Below, in pieces: positions 30,461 to 39,329 of a stretch of 64,000 nucleotides of DNA. The stretch is taken from the NCBI RefSeq assembly GCF_001648175.1, contig NZ_CP015243.1, positions 1,302,001 to 1,366,000 on the forward strand, given 5' to 3'. The position numbers were made by a program, and so were the translations under genes. A model generated the notes under the pieces. It saw nothing but the letters and a program-made list of their open reading frames with translations. It searched no databases and had not been told where the DNA came from. The DNA is from Halotalea alkalilenta (GTDB lineage: Bacteria; Pseudomonadota; Gammaproteobacteria; Pseudomonadales; Halomonadaceae). The stretch's first letter is position 1, and every line of letters starts with the position of its first letter.

Positions 30461-31631
30461 CGCTACGTTCCATGATCAGGGAGATGTTGTTGCCACCGAA
30501 GCCGAACGAGTTGCTCATCACTCGACGCCCCTCGAAAGCCCCCCCTGCGGTCAGGTTCAGCGCAGGCAAACTGGGATCGATCTTGCCATCGAAGCGGTGC
30601 GGCGGCATCCGCGCGTGGTGGAGCGAAAGCCAGCAGAACGCCGCCTCGAGCGCGCCGCAGGCGCCGAGCGTATGGCCGGTGAGCGCTTTGGTCGAGCTGC
30701 AAGGCAGCTCGGAGCCGAAAACGCGCTGCACCGCGATGGACTCCATCGCATCGTTTTGCAGCGTGGCGGTGCCGTGGAGATTGAGATAATCGATCTGCTC
30801 CGGTGATAGCGAGGCCATCTCCAAGGCATCGCGCATCGCTCGCTCGGCGCCGCGGCCGTCGGGACAGGGCGCTGAGATGTGATGGGCGTCGCTGCTTTCG
30901 CCGTAGCCGCTGAGCTGGATTCCCCCCGCCTCGGCGGTCACCAGGAAAAGCGCCGCCGCCTCGCCGATGTTGACGCCCGTGCGATTCGCCGAGAATGGCA
31001 GGCAGGGGCGATCGCTGATTACCTCCAGCGAGGAGAAGCCATTCAGGGTCAGGCCGCAAAGCGTATCGACGCCACCGGCGATGACCGCATCGTAGCCAGA
31101 GGCGAGCAGGCGTCGTGCACTGCTCAACGCCTTGGCGCTGGAGGTGCAGGCGGTAGAGATGGTATAGCCGGGGCCGTCCAGGCCGAGATGATCGAGGGCG
31201 AAGCGCGAAACGGAGCCGAGTTCGAAGGTGGCGTAGCGAAAGTCGGGCGGCCAGGTGCCGTCGCGACCGCGCTGCATGACCGCGCGCTCACCCTCGGCGA
31301 TGCTCGACGTGCTGGTGCCGAGCACTACCGCGATGCGAGCTTCGGGTATTCGTTCACGCAGCGCTTCGAGCTCCGGATTCAATCGCTCAAGCGCCATGGC
31401 CAGCAGCAGGTTGTTGCGGGTACGCAGGCCGATCGGCCAATCCTGCGCGCAGGGCAGCTCGCTCTCTACCCGGCCGACCGGCACGCGGCGCCCTGGTATG
31501 AGCTCGGCTTCCTCGACCAGCCCAGGCCTGCCGGCGAACAGTCCATCGGCTACCTGGTCGAGTTCGTGGCCGAGGGGGCAGACGATCGCCGGGGGCGAAA
31601 GGCGGCACGGGCGCGATGAAGTGGCGGGCAT
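30450..31631 (-). CDS. apeO: Beta-ketoacyl-ACP synthase of the aryl polyene cluster (ApeO-like)
   Basis: Elongating ketosynthase of 393 residues. Catalytic residues are present: TISTACTSSAKAL (Cys162), LHGTATLQND (His286), TKALTGHTLGACG (Lys315, His320). The N-terminus is shorter and more divergent than in FabF. In characterised systems ApeO works as a dimer with the chain-length factor ApeC, encoded here at 38622. Start ATG has AGGATTG in front. Overlaps the dehydratase gene by 11 bp. Confidence 0.92.
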   Translation of the reverse strand: MPATSSRPCRLSPPAIVCPLGHELDQVADGLFAGRPGLVEEAELIPGRRVPVGRVESELPCAQDWPIGLRTRNNLLLAMALERLNPELEALRERIPEARIAVVLGTSTSSIAEGERAVMQRGRDGTWPPDFRYATFELGSVSRFALDHLGLDGPGYTISTACTSSAKALSSARRLLASGYDAVIAGGVDTLCGLTLNGFSSLEVISDRPCLPFSANRTGVNIGEAAALFLVTAEAGGIQLSGYGESSDAHHISAPCPDGRGAERAMRDALEMASLSPEQIDYLNLHGTATLQNDAMESIAVQRVFGSELPCSSTKALTGHTLGACGALEAAFCWLSLHHARMPPHRFDGKIDPSLPALNLTAGGAFEGRRVMSNSFGFGGNNISLIMERSDVA

Positions 31632-31676
31632 GGCAATCCTGTCGGTAAGACCCAGCGCGTCGATCCCGCGATGGGA

Positions 31677-32915
31677 TCAACGATGGTGAGTGCAGCTCGC
31701 GGCGAGGCTGTCCAGACGCCGGCGGCTGGCGCTGACCAGCGGATTGGCCTGATCCCAGGCATACCCCGCGAGCACTGCGCTGATCATGGTACGGATGCGC
31801 GCTGGCTGTCCTTCGCTGAAGATGATCCTTGGCAAACGGCCATCATACCAAGCTTCGACGAACTCCCTAAAGGTTGCCACGCCGCGGCGCAGCGGTAGTT
31901 CGAACTGCCGCTGCCAGTCGATCTCCTCCCCTTGCAATTGACGCTCGACCAAGGGGGCGGCAAGCACTGCCGAATGCAGCGCCACGGTGACGCCGGAGGA
32001 AAAGACCGGATCGAGGAACTCCCCCGCGTTGCCGAGCAGCGCGTAACCCGGGCCGTGCAGCCGAGAGACATCGGCCGAGTAGCCGCGCAGGCGCTGGATC
32101 TCGCGCACCGGCGCTGCGCGGGCCAGCAGCTCGGCCAGGCGCGGCTCCTCCTCGATGAGCGCGAACAGTCGCTCGGCATCGTCGCCGGGCAGGGCGTCGA
32201 TCTCCGCGGCCGAGCCCACGACGCCGAGCGAGGCGCGCCCGTCGCTGAACGGGATCAGCCAGAACCAGACGCCGGAACGCTTAGGATGGATGCCGATCAG
32301 GATCTTTTCCCGATCGAAGCCGCTTTCGGAATCGATACGGTCCTCGACATGGGTGAACAGCGCGCAGCGCTCATCGAGGCGCGAGGGACGATCGAGCTTG
32401 GCGAGACGGGCGAGTACTCGGCCATAGCCGCTGGCATCGAGCACGAAGCGCGCCTCGATGGAGCGCTCGACGCCGTGTTCGTCGCGTACCTCGAGGCGTG
32501 GTCGCGCGGCATCCGCCTGGAAGTCGATGACCTCGGTGGCGAAGTCCACCTCCGCGCCCAGGGCGCGGGCGCCTTCGATCAGCCGCTGGTCGAAGTCCGC
32601 CCGTGGCACCTGGAAGGTGGTGCTGGGGCCCGGGCTGAACTTGTCGCGGAAGTCGATCGCGCGATAGCTGCCGCTCCAGCAGAAGGCGGCGCCGTTCTTG
32701 CGCTGGTAGCCGCCGGCCTCCACCGTTTCCAGCAGACCGCACTCTGCGAGATAGGCCATGCACTGCGGCAGCAGGCTCTCGCCGATCGAAAAGCGCGGGA
32801 AGCGTGCACGCTCGACGATGCGCACGCGATGCCCTCTGCTGGCGAGCCATGCGGCGGCGGCGGCTCCCGCCGGGCCCGCACCGATGATCGCGATGTCGGT
32901 GGTCGATGTCTTCAT
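31677..32915 (-). CDS. FAD-dependent oxidoreductase with flavin-halogenase motifs
   Basis: A 412-residue flavoprotein of the aryl polyene cluster. FAD site IIGAGPAGAAAAAWLASRG at the start, then FSIGESLLPQCM, GYQRKNGAAF with Lys73 and VWFWLIPFSD with W217-F-W-L-I-P222. WxWxIP and the Lys in this position are hallmarks of flavin-dependent halogenases of the kind that act on carrier-bound substrates. Related proteins occur in other APE and flexirubin clusters and are usually annotated simply as NAD(P)/FAD oxidoreductases. It could halogenate or hydroxylate the aryl head, or desaturate the chain. It lies between the thioesterase and ApeO genes. Confidence 0.88.
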   Translation of the reverse strand: MKTSTTDIAIIGAGPAGAAAAAWLASRGHRVRIVERARFPRFSIGESLLPQCMAYLAECGLLETVEAGGYQRKNGAAFCWSGSYRAIDFRDKFSPGPSTTFQVPRADFDQRLIEGARALGAEVDFATEVIDFQADAARPRLEVRDEHGVERSIEARFVLDASGYGRVLARLAKLDRPSRLDERCALFTHVEDRIDSESGFDREKILIGIHPKRSGVWFWLIPFSDGRASLGVVGSAAEIDALPGDDAERLFALIEEEPRLAELLARAAPVREIQRLRGYSADVSRLHGPGYALLGNAGEFLDPVFSSGVTVALHSAVLAAPLVERQLQGEEIDWQRQFELPLRRGVATFREFVEAWYDGRLPRIIFSEGQPARIRTMISAVLAGYAWDQANPLVSASRRRLDSLAASCTHHR

Positions 32916-32986
32916 GGCTTTCCGGTCCTCGAATCGGGGGTGAGCGGGCGCTGGAATCGACAGGGTCGGCGCTGATCGGTGACGCC

Positions 32987-33442
32987 CTAGGGCGCTTGCG
33001 TACCCAAGCTGTCACGCTGCCAGGCGAGCAGGCGCTCGACCAGCGCCGGCGGCGACGCCAGCTGCATGGCGCCATCGCTGATCCGTACCGCGACCTGGTC
33101 GCTGCGCGCTCGGGTCAACCGGCGACCGCTGTCGGCGTCGCGCAGCAGATAGTCGATCCGCAGACGATGCTCCCATTCGCGCAGTCGCGCCTCGACCCGG
33201 ATCCGCTGACGATAGCGCAACGGCTGCACGTAGCGCAGCGACAGATCGATCACCGGCCAAGCGAAGCCCGAGGCCTCCATCTGCGGGTAGTCATAGCCGA
33301 TGGATGCCAGCAGCTCGCAGCGCGCCAGTTCGAGGTAGCGAACATAGTGCCCATGCCAGACCACGCCCATCGGATCGAGATCGTGGAAGGCGACGCTGAG
33401 TTCTATTTCAGCGCTGGGCAGCGAGCGTTCGTCGATGGTCAT
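32987..33442 (-). CDS. apeK: 4HBT-family acyl-CoA/ACP thioesterase (ApeK-like)
   Basis: A 151-residue hotdog thioesterase of the YbgC class. The family signature is complete: HDLDPMGVVWHGHYVRYLELAR, with His20, catalytic Asp23 and His30. In E. coli ApeK is the thioesterase of the pathway and may edit stalled ACPs or free the polyene acid. The ATG overlaps the stop of the acyltransferase gene (ATGA). A long in-frame extension upstream belongs to the other reading of that gene and is not used. Confidence 0.92.
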   Translation of the reverse strand: MTIDERSLPSAEIELSVAFHDLDPMGVVWHGHYVRYLELARCELLASIGYDYPQMEASGFAWPVIDLSLRYVQPLRYRQRIRVEARLREWEHRLRIDYLLRDADSGRRLTRARSDQVAVRISDGAMQLASPPALVERLLAWQRDSLGTQAP

Positions 33443-34383
33443 TGGGATTCCTCGCCCGAGCCGGGAGCAGCCGTCTCGCGCCAGAAGGGGAAGAAGTTGT
33501 ACCACTGCAATGGATCGCGTCGGGCGCGCGCGCCGAGGTGGTCGGCGTAGCGCTGCATCGCCTCCTTGATCCACGCATCGCGGCGATGGCGCGCCAGTGC
33601 GCTGGTATCGTCGAAAGGCTCGAAATCGACCTGGAAAGTACGACCGCGCTTGACGCAGTCGAGCGTATGGATCGGGCAGCGCAGCAGCGTGGCGATTCGA
33701 AATGGCCCCTCGGAGAATGGCGCGGGCCAGCCGAGGAAGCTGACCTCCTGGCTGCGCCCCCCGCTGACGGCGAGCCGGTCGGCGGCGATCACCACGAATC
33801 CTCCGCTTTCGATACAGCGCGCCATGCGCTGGGCATCGGCGGGCGTCAGCTCGCTGACCTCGAGGATGGGGGGCCTGGGATGCCGGGCGACCTGTGCGAT
33901 CACGCGATTGAACTTGGCCGCGTTCTTGGTGTGCTGCAGCACCAGTATCTCGAGCTTCGGCTGCTGCGATGCCAAGGCATCGATTACCGAGAAATTGCCA
34001 TGGTGGGAGACCAGTACCAGGCTGCCGCGCCCCGACTCGATCGCATCTTCGATGTGCTGGACCCCGTCGCCGGTCAACTCGTCGCGGGTGATCCGGCCGC
34101 TCCAGGCCAGCAAGCGATCCATCATCGAGTTGCCGAAGCTTGCGAAATGGCGATAGCTCAGCCAGCGCAGCTTCAAGGGGTGCCGGGCAAGGCTCGGGTC
34201 GGCGCGCAGCAGGAACTGCCGGGAGATGCGCCGGGCATCGGGCTGGAAGCAGAAGTACCAAAGCATCACCGGGTGCAGCGCAGCGGTGAACGCCCAGGGG
34301 CCGAGGCCGCGCCGGATCGCGAGCATCAGGCGCATGCCGGTGACCGAGCCACGCTCCGAGATTCGCGCCCAGTGCATGCTCAT
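33439..34383 (-). CDS. LPLAT-superfamily acyltransferase (C-terminal half of ApeJ in other clusters)
   Basis: A 314-residue acyltransferase of the lauroyl/myristoyl (LpxL-like) type, with motif VSHHGNFSVID around His127/His128 and GGFVVIAADR. In E. coli the corresponding function is fused to a glycosyltransferase as ApeJ; here the two are separate genes joined by an ATGA overlap. It is expected to attach the polyene acyl chain to a lipid or sugar acceptor at the inner membrane. The catalytic His motif has S-V instead of the usual L-E after GN, which is unusual. Confidence 0.88.
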   Translation of the reverse strand: MSMHWARISERGSVTGMRLMLAIRRGLGPWAFTAALHPVMLWYFCFQPDARRISRQFLLRADPSLARHPLKLRWLSYRHFASFGNSMMDRLLAWSGRITRDELTGDGVQHIEDAIESGRGSLVLVSHHGNFSVIDALASQQPKLEILVLQHTKNAAKFNRVIAQVARHPRPPILEVSELTPADAQRMARCIESGGFVVIAADRLAVSGGRSQEVSFLGWPAPFSEGPFRIATLLRCPIHTLDCVKRGRTFQVDFEPFDDTSALARHRRDAWIKEAMQRYADHLGARARRDPLQWYNFFPFWRETAAPGSGEESQ

Positions 34384-35126
34384 CCGTCGCGGCCCCAGCG
34401 TCGTTTCAGAAGCCTCGGCAAGCGGATCAACATGCCGAAGAACAGCCGAGTGTGCATCCAGGAGATGTGCAGGTTGTCTTTCAGCAGTGCGAAATGGCTG
34501 ACGCCATCCTCGGGATAGTCGATCCGTACCGGCAGATTGACGACCTCGCCTCCGCCCCAGTACCAGCGCACCAGGATCTCGGTATCGAAGGACATACGGT
34601 CGCCGCAGTCATGGCGCTCGAGCATGCGGTTGACCGCTGCCACCGGATAGAGCCGCAGCCCGCACATGGTGTCGCGAATCGCCATCGACAGGGTATTGAT
34701 CCAGACCCATACGTGGGTGGCATAGCGGCCATAGAAGCGCACGCGCGGCACGCTGTGGTCGTAGATCGGATAGCCGGCCGCCAGCGCCTCGGGCCGAGCG
34801 CGCATGCTGGCGAGAAATGCCGCGACGTCGCCCGGATGCTGCTGGCCATCGGCGTCCATCTGCAAGGCATGGGTGTAGCCGAGCCGCTCGGCCTCCTTGA
34901 GCCCGGCGCGTACCGCCGCGCCCTTGCCCCGGTTGTGCGCGAGACGCACCAGCCGGTGTTCCCCTTCGCTGGCGACGGCTTCGACGACCCGTGCCGAATC
35001 TTCGTCGCTGCCGTCGTCGACCAGCAGGATCGGCAAGCCAAGCGCGGCGAGGTGGCGACAGACCTTGGCGATCTTCGCTGGATGGTTGTAGAACGGAATC
35101 AGCGCGCAGACTCTGATCTCAGCCAT
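34380..35126 (-). CDS. GT2-family glycosyltransferase (N-terminal half of ApeJ in other clusters)
   Basis: A 248-residue GT-A fold enzyme. Opening CALIPFYNHPAKI, nucleotide site LLVDDGS (34-40), GKGAAVRAGL and the metal-binding DXD as DAD at 91-93 in HALQMDADGQQHPGD. The ATG at 35126 follows AGAGGAG; 90 further in-frame bases upstream belong to the ligase gene. Resembles dolichol-phosphate-mannose-synthase-like enzymes. It may place a sugar on the aryl polyene lipid. A shorter-motif paralogue is at 42857. Confidence 0.9.
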   Translation of the reverse strand: MAEIRVCALIPFYNHPAKIAKVCRHLAALGLPILLVDDGSDEDSARVVEAVASEGEHRLVRLAHNRGKGAAVRAGLKEAERLGYTHALQMDADGQQHPGDVAAFLASMRARPEALAAGYPIYDHSVPRVRFYGRYATHVWVWINTLSMAIRDTMCGLRLYPVAAVNRMLERHDCGDRMSFDTEILVRWYWGGGEVVNLPVRIDYPEDGVSHFALLKDNLHISWMHTRLFFGMLIRLPRLLKRRWGRDG

Positions 35127-36804
35127 TGCGTTGCTCCTCTGGCGAAGTGAAGGCCAGTCGGCCGCTGCAGTGCCGGCCGAGGCGCGAGTCGATATGGAAC
35201 TGCACGCCATCGGCACGCTGGCTCAGTTCGAGGCGAAAGCGCATGCCGGGACGAAGCGGGCGCTGGAACTTGAGCTGTTCGAGGGCGGTGAAGCGCCCGA
35301 GCGGCCCGAAGCATTCCTCGCCCAGCGATGCGGCCCAATCGACCAAGGCCACCCCCGGCACTATCGGACAGTCCTCGAAGTGCCCGCGCAGCTGCGCCAG
35401 ACGCTCGGGCACCTCGAGAGTGATCGTGCAGCGCCCTGCCGCGAGGGCATCGCAGCCCAGCCAGCGCGGGCGGTAGTGATCGTCCAGATCGGCGAACAGC
35501 CGTGCGATCGCCCCTTGGTCGAGCTTGCCCTGGAGGTTGAGCGGCAGACGCTCGACGAAGCGCCAGTAGCGTGGAATCGCCACCGCTTCGATACCTTGGC
35601 CGAGCAGCCGCTGGCGCAGCTGGGAAGTCAGCGCGCGTCGCTCGCCGCGCCGGTGGGGAAGGTGTTCTTCGCCAAGCACGACGATCGCCCCGAGCCGCCC
35701 GTCCGTGTTGCCGATCGGCACGCAGCGCGCGTCGAGCACGCGCTGATCGCGGCGCAGGGAGATATCGAGCGTGTCCAGCGAGACCCGTTTGCCGGCGACC
35801 TTGAGAATCCGGTCGCGCCGTTTGAGCAGGTGGAAACCATCGGGCTGCGAACGAATTTCATCGGGCTGCTCCCACCATTCGGTGGGATCGGCGAGAAATG
35901 GCGAGCGCAGCAGCAGGCGGGAGCTCTCCAGGCGACACTCCACGCCCTCGAAAGGCCGCCAGAGCGGGTTCTCGAGCGGGCGTCGGCTGGCGATCACGCC
36001 GGTTTCGCTGCTGCCGTAGAGATCGAGCATCTCGGCATCCAGAAGCTGCGCTGCGCTGCGCGCGGTCTCGGCCGATAAAGGGGCGCCTGCGCTGATCAGG
36101 CAACGCCTCCCGCCGCGCGGCCAATCGGACCACGATGGCAGGCGTGAGAGCTGCGACGGCGAACTGACCACCAGCGCCGCCAGCGCAGTATCGGTCAACT
36201 GGCCGAGGCGCATCGCCAGGATCTCCGGATAGCGGCTAGTGCCGCCGCTGAATGGCGCGCCCAGGCAAAGCGGCAGCAGGATACCGAGGGTCAGGCCGAA
36301 GAGGTGCTGATGGCTGACCTGCGAGATCACCGCCCAACGCTCGTCGCCGAGCCACGCAGCGAGCGCTTCGAGTTCGGCGTCGAGCTGATCGAAGCGCTTG
36401 GGCATCCACTCGGGCTCCCCGGTCGAGCCGGAGGTGTGGATCTCCACTGCGATGCTCGAGGGCGAAATCGCCTTAACTGGCACCGCGGCGGTGACCTCAG
36501 CGGGTGGCGTCCGGGGCAGCACGCCGTCGAGCGCGCCGTGCAGCCGTCCCCGGGTAGCCTCGGTCGAATCCCCCGGCAGCACCGCGATCCGGCCGCTTTC
36601 CCACAGTGCGAGCAGGGCGGCGGTGAATTCGAGCGGGTCCGGCTGGTGCAGCAGCCAGCGCCCGCCCGGGCGTCCGTCGAGCCAGGCGCGCCAGGCCGCA
36701 CTGCGCCGCAGCAGCTCGGCGGTGCCCACCCAGTGTTCAATGGCAAGCTCGGCAGGGGAGGGCGCGACGCGGCGCCAGGGAAGGTCGCTCAGGCGGACGA
36801 ACAT
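35119..36804 (-). CDS. AMP-forming acyl ligase fused to a hotdog dehydratase (ApeH-ApeI fusion)
   Basis: A 561-residue, two-domain protein. Residues 1 to about 440 are an adenylating ligase: HTSGSTGEPEWMPKRF (A3 motif, 123-138), DLYGSSETGV (261-270), RDRILKVAGKRV, and the C-terminal Lys427 in LNLQGKLDQ. It should activate the aromatic starter acid and load it on an ACP. Residues about 445-561 are an ApeI-like dehydratase with RGHFEDCPIVPGVALVDWA (His475). In E. coli these are separate proteins, ApeH and ApeI. Start ATG 36804 overlaps the apeG-like gene; an earlier frame start at 36843 is less likely. Confidence 0.88.
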   Translation of the reverse strand: MFVRLSDLPWRRVAPSPAELAIEHWVGTAELLRRSAAWRAWLDGRPGGRWLLHQPDPLEFTAALLALWESGRIAVLPGDSTEATRGRLHGALDGVLPRTPPAEVTAAVPVKAISPSSIAVEIHTSGSTGEPEWMPKRFDQLDAELEALAAWLGDERWAVISQVSHQHLFGLTLGILLPLCLGAPFSGGTSRYPEILAMRLGQLTDTALAALVVSSPSQLSRLPSWSDWPRGGRRCLISAGAPLSAETARSAAQLLDAEMLDLYGSSETGVIASRRPLENPLWRPFEGVECRLESSRLLLRSPFLADPTEWWEQPDEIRSQPDGFHLLKRRDRILKVAGKRVSLDTLDISLRRDQRVLDARCVPIGNTDGRLGAIVVLGEEHLPHRRGERRALTSQLRQRLLGQGIEAVAIPRYWRFVERLPLNLQGKLDQGAIARLFADLDDHYRPRWLGCDALAAGRCTITLEVPERLAQLRGHFEDCPIVPGVALVDWAASLGEECFGPLGRFTALEQLKFQRPLRPGMRFRLELSQRADGVQFHIDSRLGRHCSGRLAFTSPEEQRNG

Positions 36805-37337
36805 TGGGGATCGGCTCTTTGCACGCGGCGCCGGACCAGCCATTCGACGCAGAACATCAGGGCGATCAACAAGTAACTGATCACACCGTTATAGAGTGCC
36901 CACAGGACGGGATCGCCCCTGAGCACGGTGAAGCCGGCGATAGCGCCGTTGATCGCGAAGAACAGGCACCAAGCCTGGGTCACCCTCCGGGTATAGGCGA
37001 TCGCTCGCGGTGACAGCTCCGGCTCGCGCAGCCGGGCCAGCCGCTCGACCAGCGGGGGGCCATGCAGCAGGCTGGCGCCGAAGGTGTAGAGCATCGCCAG
37101 GTTGACCAGCACCGGATAGCCGTGCACGCCGAGTCGCGTGGAGCCGAAAACGCTGAGCGCCAGCAAGGCGGCGATCGCCAGCAGCGCGGGCAGGCGTGGC
37201 AGCCGCCAGAGCAACAGCAGGGCGCCGCCGGCCAGCAGCAGCCGGCCGTCGACGTGCTGCTGGAGCCAATGAACGAGTAGCGGCCAACCGAGCGCCAGCG
37301 CGGTGCCGATCGATGCCAGGATCATGCGTGGTTGCAT
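36789..37337 (-). CDS. COG4648-type membrane protein of the aryl polyene cluster (ApeG-like)
   Basis: A 182-residue integral membrane protein with five to six hydrophobic segments (5-25, 32-62, 68-88, 118-140, 145-165). The pattern YPVLVNLAMLYTFGASL and CLFFAINGAIA is that of the small membrane protein found beside the ACP and ligase genes of aryl polyene clusters. Function is not established. Its ATG overlaps the preceding ACP stop by one base (TGATG). Confidence 0.82.
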   Translation of the reverse strand: MQPRMILASIGTALALGWPLLVHWLQQHVDGRLLLAGGALLLLWRLPRLPALLAIAALLALSVFGSTRLGVHGYPVLVNLAMLYTFGASLLHGPPLVERLARLREPELSPRAIAYTRRVTQAWCLFFAINGAIAGFTVLRGDPVLWALYNGVISYLLIALMFCVEWLVRRRVQRADPQCSSA

Positions 37338-37600
37338 CAGCGTTGGTTGATCTTTCCGAGAGCAGTGACGATATCACCGACCGTACGCACTGCCTTGAAG
37401 TCAGCGGGATCTATGCGCTTGCCGGTGTATTTCTTCAATTCGACGATCAGATCGACGGCGTCGATGCTGTCGATGTCCAGGTCTTCGTAGAGCCGCGCTT
37501 CGAGGGTAACGTCCGCGGCCTCGAGGTCGAAGAGTTCGACCAGCTTGCTGCGCACCAGTGCCAAGGCGTCGTTGGCGGCGGCGGGGAGTTCAGTCGACAT
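37337..37600 (-). CDS. apeF: Acyl carrier protein (ApeF-like)
   Basis: An 87-residue carrier protein with phosphopantetheine attachment Ser45 in YEDLDIDSIDAVDLIV. Second of two ACP genes in tandem. Acidic helices and length are typical of type II ACPs. In the E. coli system one ACP carries the growing polyene and the other a fatty 3-hydroxyacyl or starter unit; which is which here cannot be told from sequence alone. Confidence 0.93.
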   Translation of the reverse strand: MSTELPAAANDALALVRSKLVELFDLEAADVTLEARLYEDLDIDSIDAVDLIVELKKYTGKRIDPADFKAVRTVGDIVTALGKINQR

Positions 37601-37859
37601 GGCGTTCGCTCACCAATGCGGCCAGAGCATCGATGCTGGCGAAGTGGCGGTGGATGTCGTCCTGCTCCGCATCGAGACGGATACCGTAGCGCTTTTGCAG
37701 CGCGAGACCGAGCTCGAGCGCGTCGATCGAGTCGAGTCCCAGTCCGTCGACGAACAGCGGTGCGGCATCGTCGATGTCCTCCGGGGTGATGTCCTCGAGC
37801 TCGAGCGTGTCGATGATCAGACGCTTGAGCTCGAGGGACAGGTTAGGCGTATGCGTCAT
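37590..37859 (-). CDS. apeE: Acyl carrier protein (ApeE-like)
   Basis: An 89-residue carrier protein with Ser44 in DGLGLDSIDALELGLAL as the phosphopantetheine site. It overlaps the upstream acyltransferase gene by 17 bp and the downstream ACP gene by 11 bp. No dedicated phosphopantetheinyl transferase is visible in the cluster, so a housekeeping one is presumably used. Confidence 0.93.
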   Translation of the reverse strand: MTHTPNLSLELKRLIIDTLELEDITPEDIDDAAPLFVDGLGLDSIDALELGLALQKRYGIRLDAEQDDIHRHFASIDALAALVSERHVD

Positions 37860-38625
37860 ACCTTAGCCTTTCCAATTCATTGTTGAAGTGCTCGTTCAGC
37901 TGGGCGGTCAGCGCGCGGGCCGCCAGGCCTGAGGGAAGGGTAGGAGCGCATATTACAGGCAAGTCGGACGACACGCTAAGTCGGAGCCGAACCCGGCGTG
38001 CCGGGATGCGATACCAGGGTTCGTGCTTGTTGAGCGTAGGCGGCTGGCAGTCGATGACCACCGGGGTGATCGCGGTATTGGTACGCAGGGCGATGTTCGC
38101 TCCTCCGCGACGCAGGCGGATCACGCCGCCCGGCGGCGTGCGGGTGCCTTCGGGGAAGATCACCAGCGACTGTCCGGCGCGCAAGCGGGCCGCGGCCGAG
38201 TCGATCACTTCCTCGGGCGAGGCGTTGGTGATGTAGCCGGCGAGGCGGATGGGGCCTCGTGTCACTGGGTTGCGCGCCAGGGCGCCCTTGACGATGCAGG
38301 TCGCATCATCGATATGGGCGATCAGGAAAATGGTGTCGATCAGGGTCGGATGGTTGGCGATCACCAGCAGGCCAGGACGACGCAAGCGTTCGAGGTGATC
38401 GATCCGATATTCGATCACGCCCAGTGCCTTCATCAGCGCGATGAAGCCGGCGAAGCTGCGTTGGATCAAGCGCCTGCCGAGGCGCTGTCGCTGCTCGCGG
38501 TCGCGCACCGTGAGCCGGATCAGCGGTGCGATCACCAGGCCGATGAGCACGCCGCCGAGCCCGAAGACCGAGAACGAGAGCGCGGTGCCGACACCGCGCC
38601 ATGCTCGATCCAAGGCGGACCTCAT
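37843..38625 (-). CDS. apeD: 1-acylglycerol-3-phosphate acyltransferase-like protein (ApeD-like)
   Basis: A 260-residue PlsC-type acyltransferase with a membrane segment near 15-38, the catalytic NHPTLID (His92-x4-Asp97) and substrate motif FPEGTR around Glu159. In aryl polyene systems it is thought to help build the lipid anchor of the polyene. The ATG at 38625 overlaps the stop of the preceding gene (ATGA); an ATG seven codons upstream also exists. Confidence 0.91.
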   Translation of the reverse strand: MRSALDRAWRGVGTALSFSVFGLGGVLIGLVIAPLIRLTVRDREQRQRLGRRLIQRSFAGFIALMKALGVIEYRIDHLERLRRPGLLVIANHPTLIDTIFLIAHIDDATCIVKGALARNPVTRGPIRLAGYITNASPEEVIDSAAARLRAGQSLVIFPEGTRTPPGGVIRLRRGGANIALRTNTAITPVVIDCQPPTLNKHEPWYRIPARRVRLRLSVSSDLPVICAPTLPSGLAARALTAQLNEHFNNELERLRYDAYA

Positions 38626-39329
38626 GCCCGGCGGCTCCAGTGCCATCGGCGCTGGGCGGTGACCTGGTCGTCACGGCCGAGCATGAAGCGCAAAAGCTCG
38701 ACGGGAGAGGCCTCGAGCGGTGTCGAGGTGGAAGACGAGCTCAGCGCTCGTCCTCGATCGAGCGTCAGCCGCATCGCCACCGCGCAGGCGGCGACGGGAC
38801 CGGGGATGAGCTCATGGTGCAGCGGGGTCAGGCGGCTGTCGCAAAATACCGCGCCGACGACGCGATGGCCTTCGCTCAGGTAGCCCAAGGCATCGATGAA
38901 CAGTGCGTCGATCTCCTGGCCGCTGGCGGCGATCGCCTGGATCGGGCCATGGTGGCCGAGGGCGATCGAATAGACGCCCAGGACCGCGTTGTGCACCGAC
39001 ATCGAGAACTGGGCCGGCGATGCCGGCATCTGCTTCGCCAGCTCCTGAATGATGTTCAGCGTCAGGCTGGAGGCACCGTGGCGCGAGGCGAAGATCAGCG
39101 GCGCATCGATCGGCAGTTCGAGTTCGGCAAGCGCCTGGCAGGCAGCGCGACCGGTTGCGTCGAGCCGTCGGCGCAGCATCGCGGGCAGCGCCGGCGCCTC
39201 GGGCTTTGCAGCGATGCTCAGGCGGGGATCGTCACCGAGCGCCAGCTCCTCTTCGATCCACCCGCGCCAGTCGTCGACGCGCAGGGCGGAGGGGGTCGGT
39301 TCGCCGCTCACGTCATTCGATCGGGTCAT
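38622..39329 (-). CDS. apeC: Chain-length factor, beta-ketoacyl synthase-like (ApeC-like)
   Basis: A 235-residue protein resembling the N-terminal half of ketosynthases but without active-site Cys: the region around FSMSVHNAVLGVYSIALG and PIQAIAASGQEIDALFIDAL matches the KS fold while the Cys motif is replaced. Such proteins pair with ApeO and set polyene length. Start ATG 39329 follows AAGGAG and overlaps the lipoprotein gene; the in-frame start at 39356 is rejected for lack of a ribosome site. Confidence 0.87.
   Translation of the reverse strand: MTRSNDVSGEPTPSALRVDDWRGWIEEELALGDDPRLSIAAKPEAPALPAMLRRRLDATGRAACQALAELELPIDAPLIFASRHGASSLTLNIIQELAKQMPASPAQFSMSVHNAVLGVYSIALGHHGPIQAIAASGQEIDALFIDALGYLSEGHRVVGAVFCDSRLTPLHHELIPGPVAACAVAMRLTLDRGRALSSSSTSTPLEASPVELLRFMLGRDDQVTAQRRWHWSRRA

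Noticed and set aside
33443..34261. Long N-terminal extension of the thioesterase frame
   Set aside because: Arg/Pro-rich wrong-frame reading of the acyltransferase gene; the thioesterase fold starts at ATG 33442.
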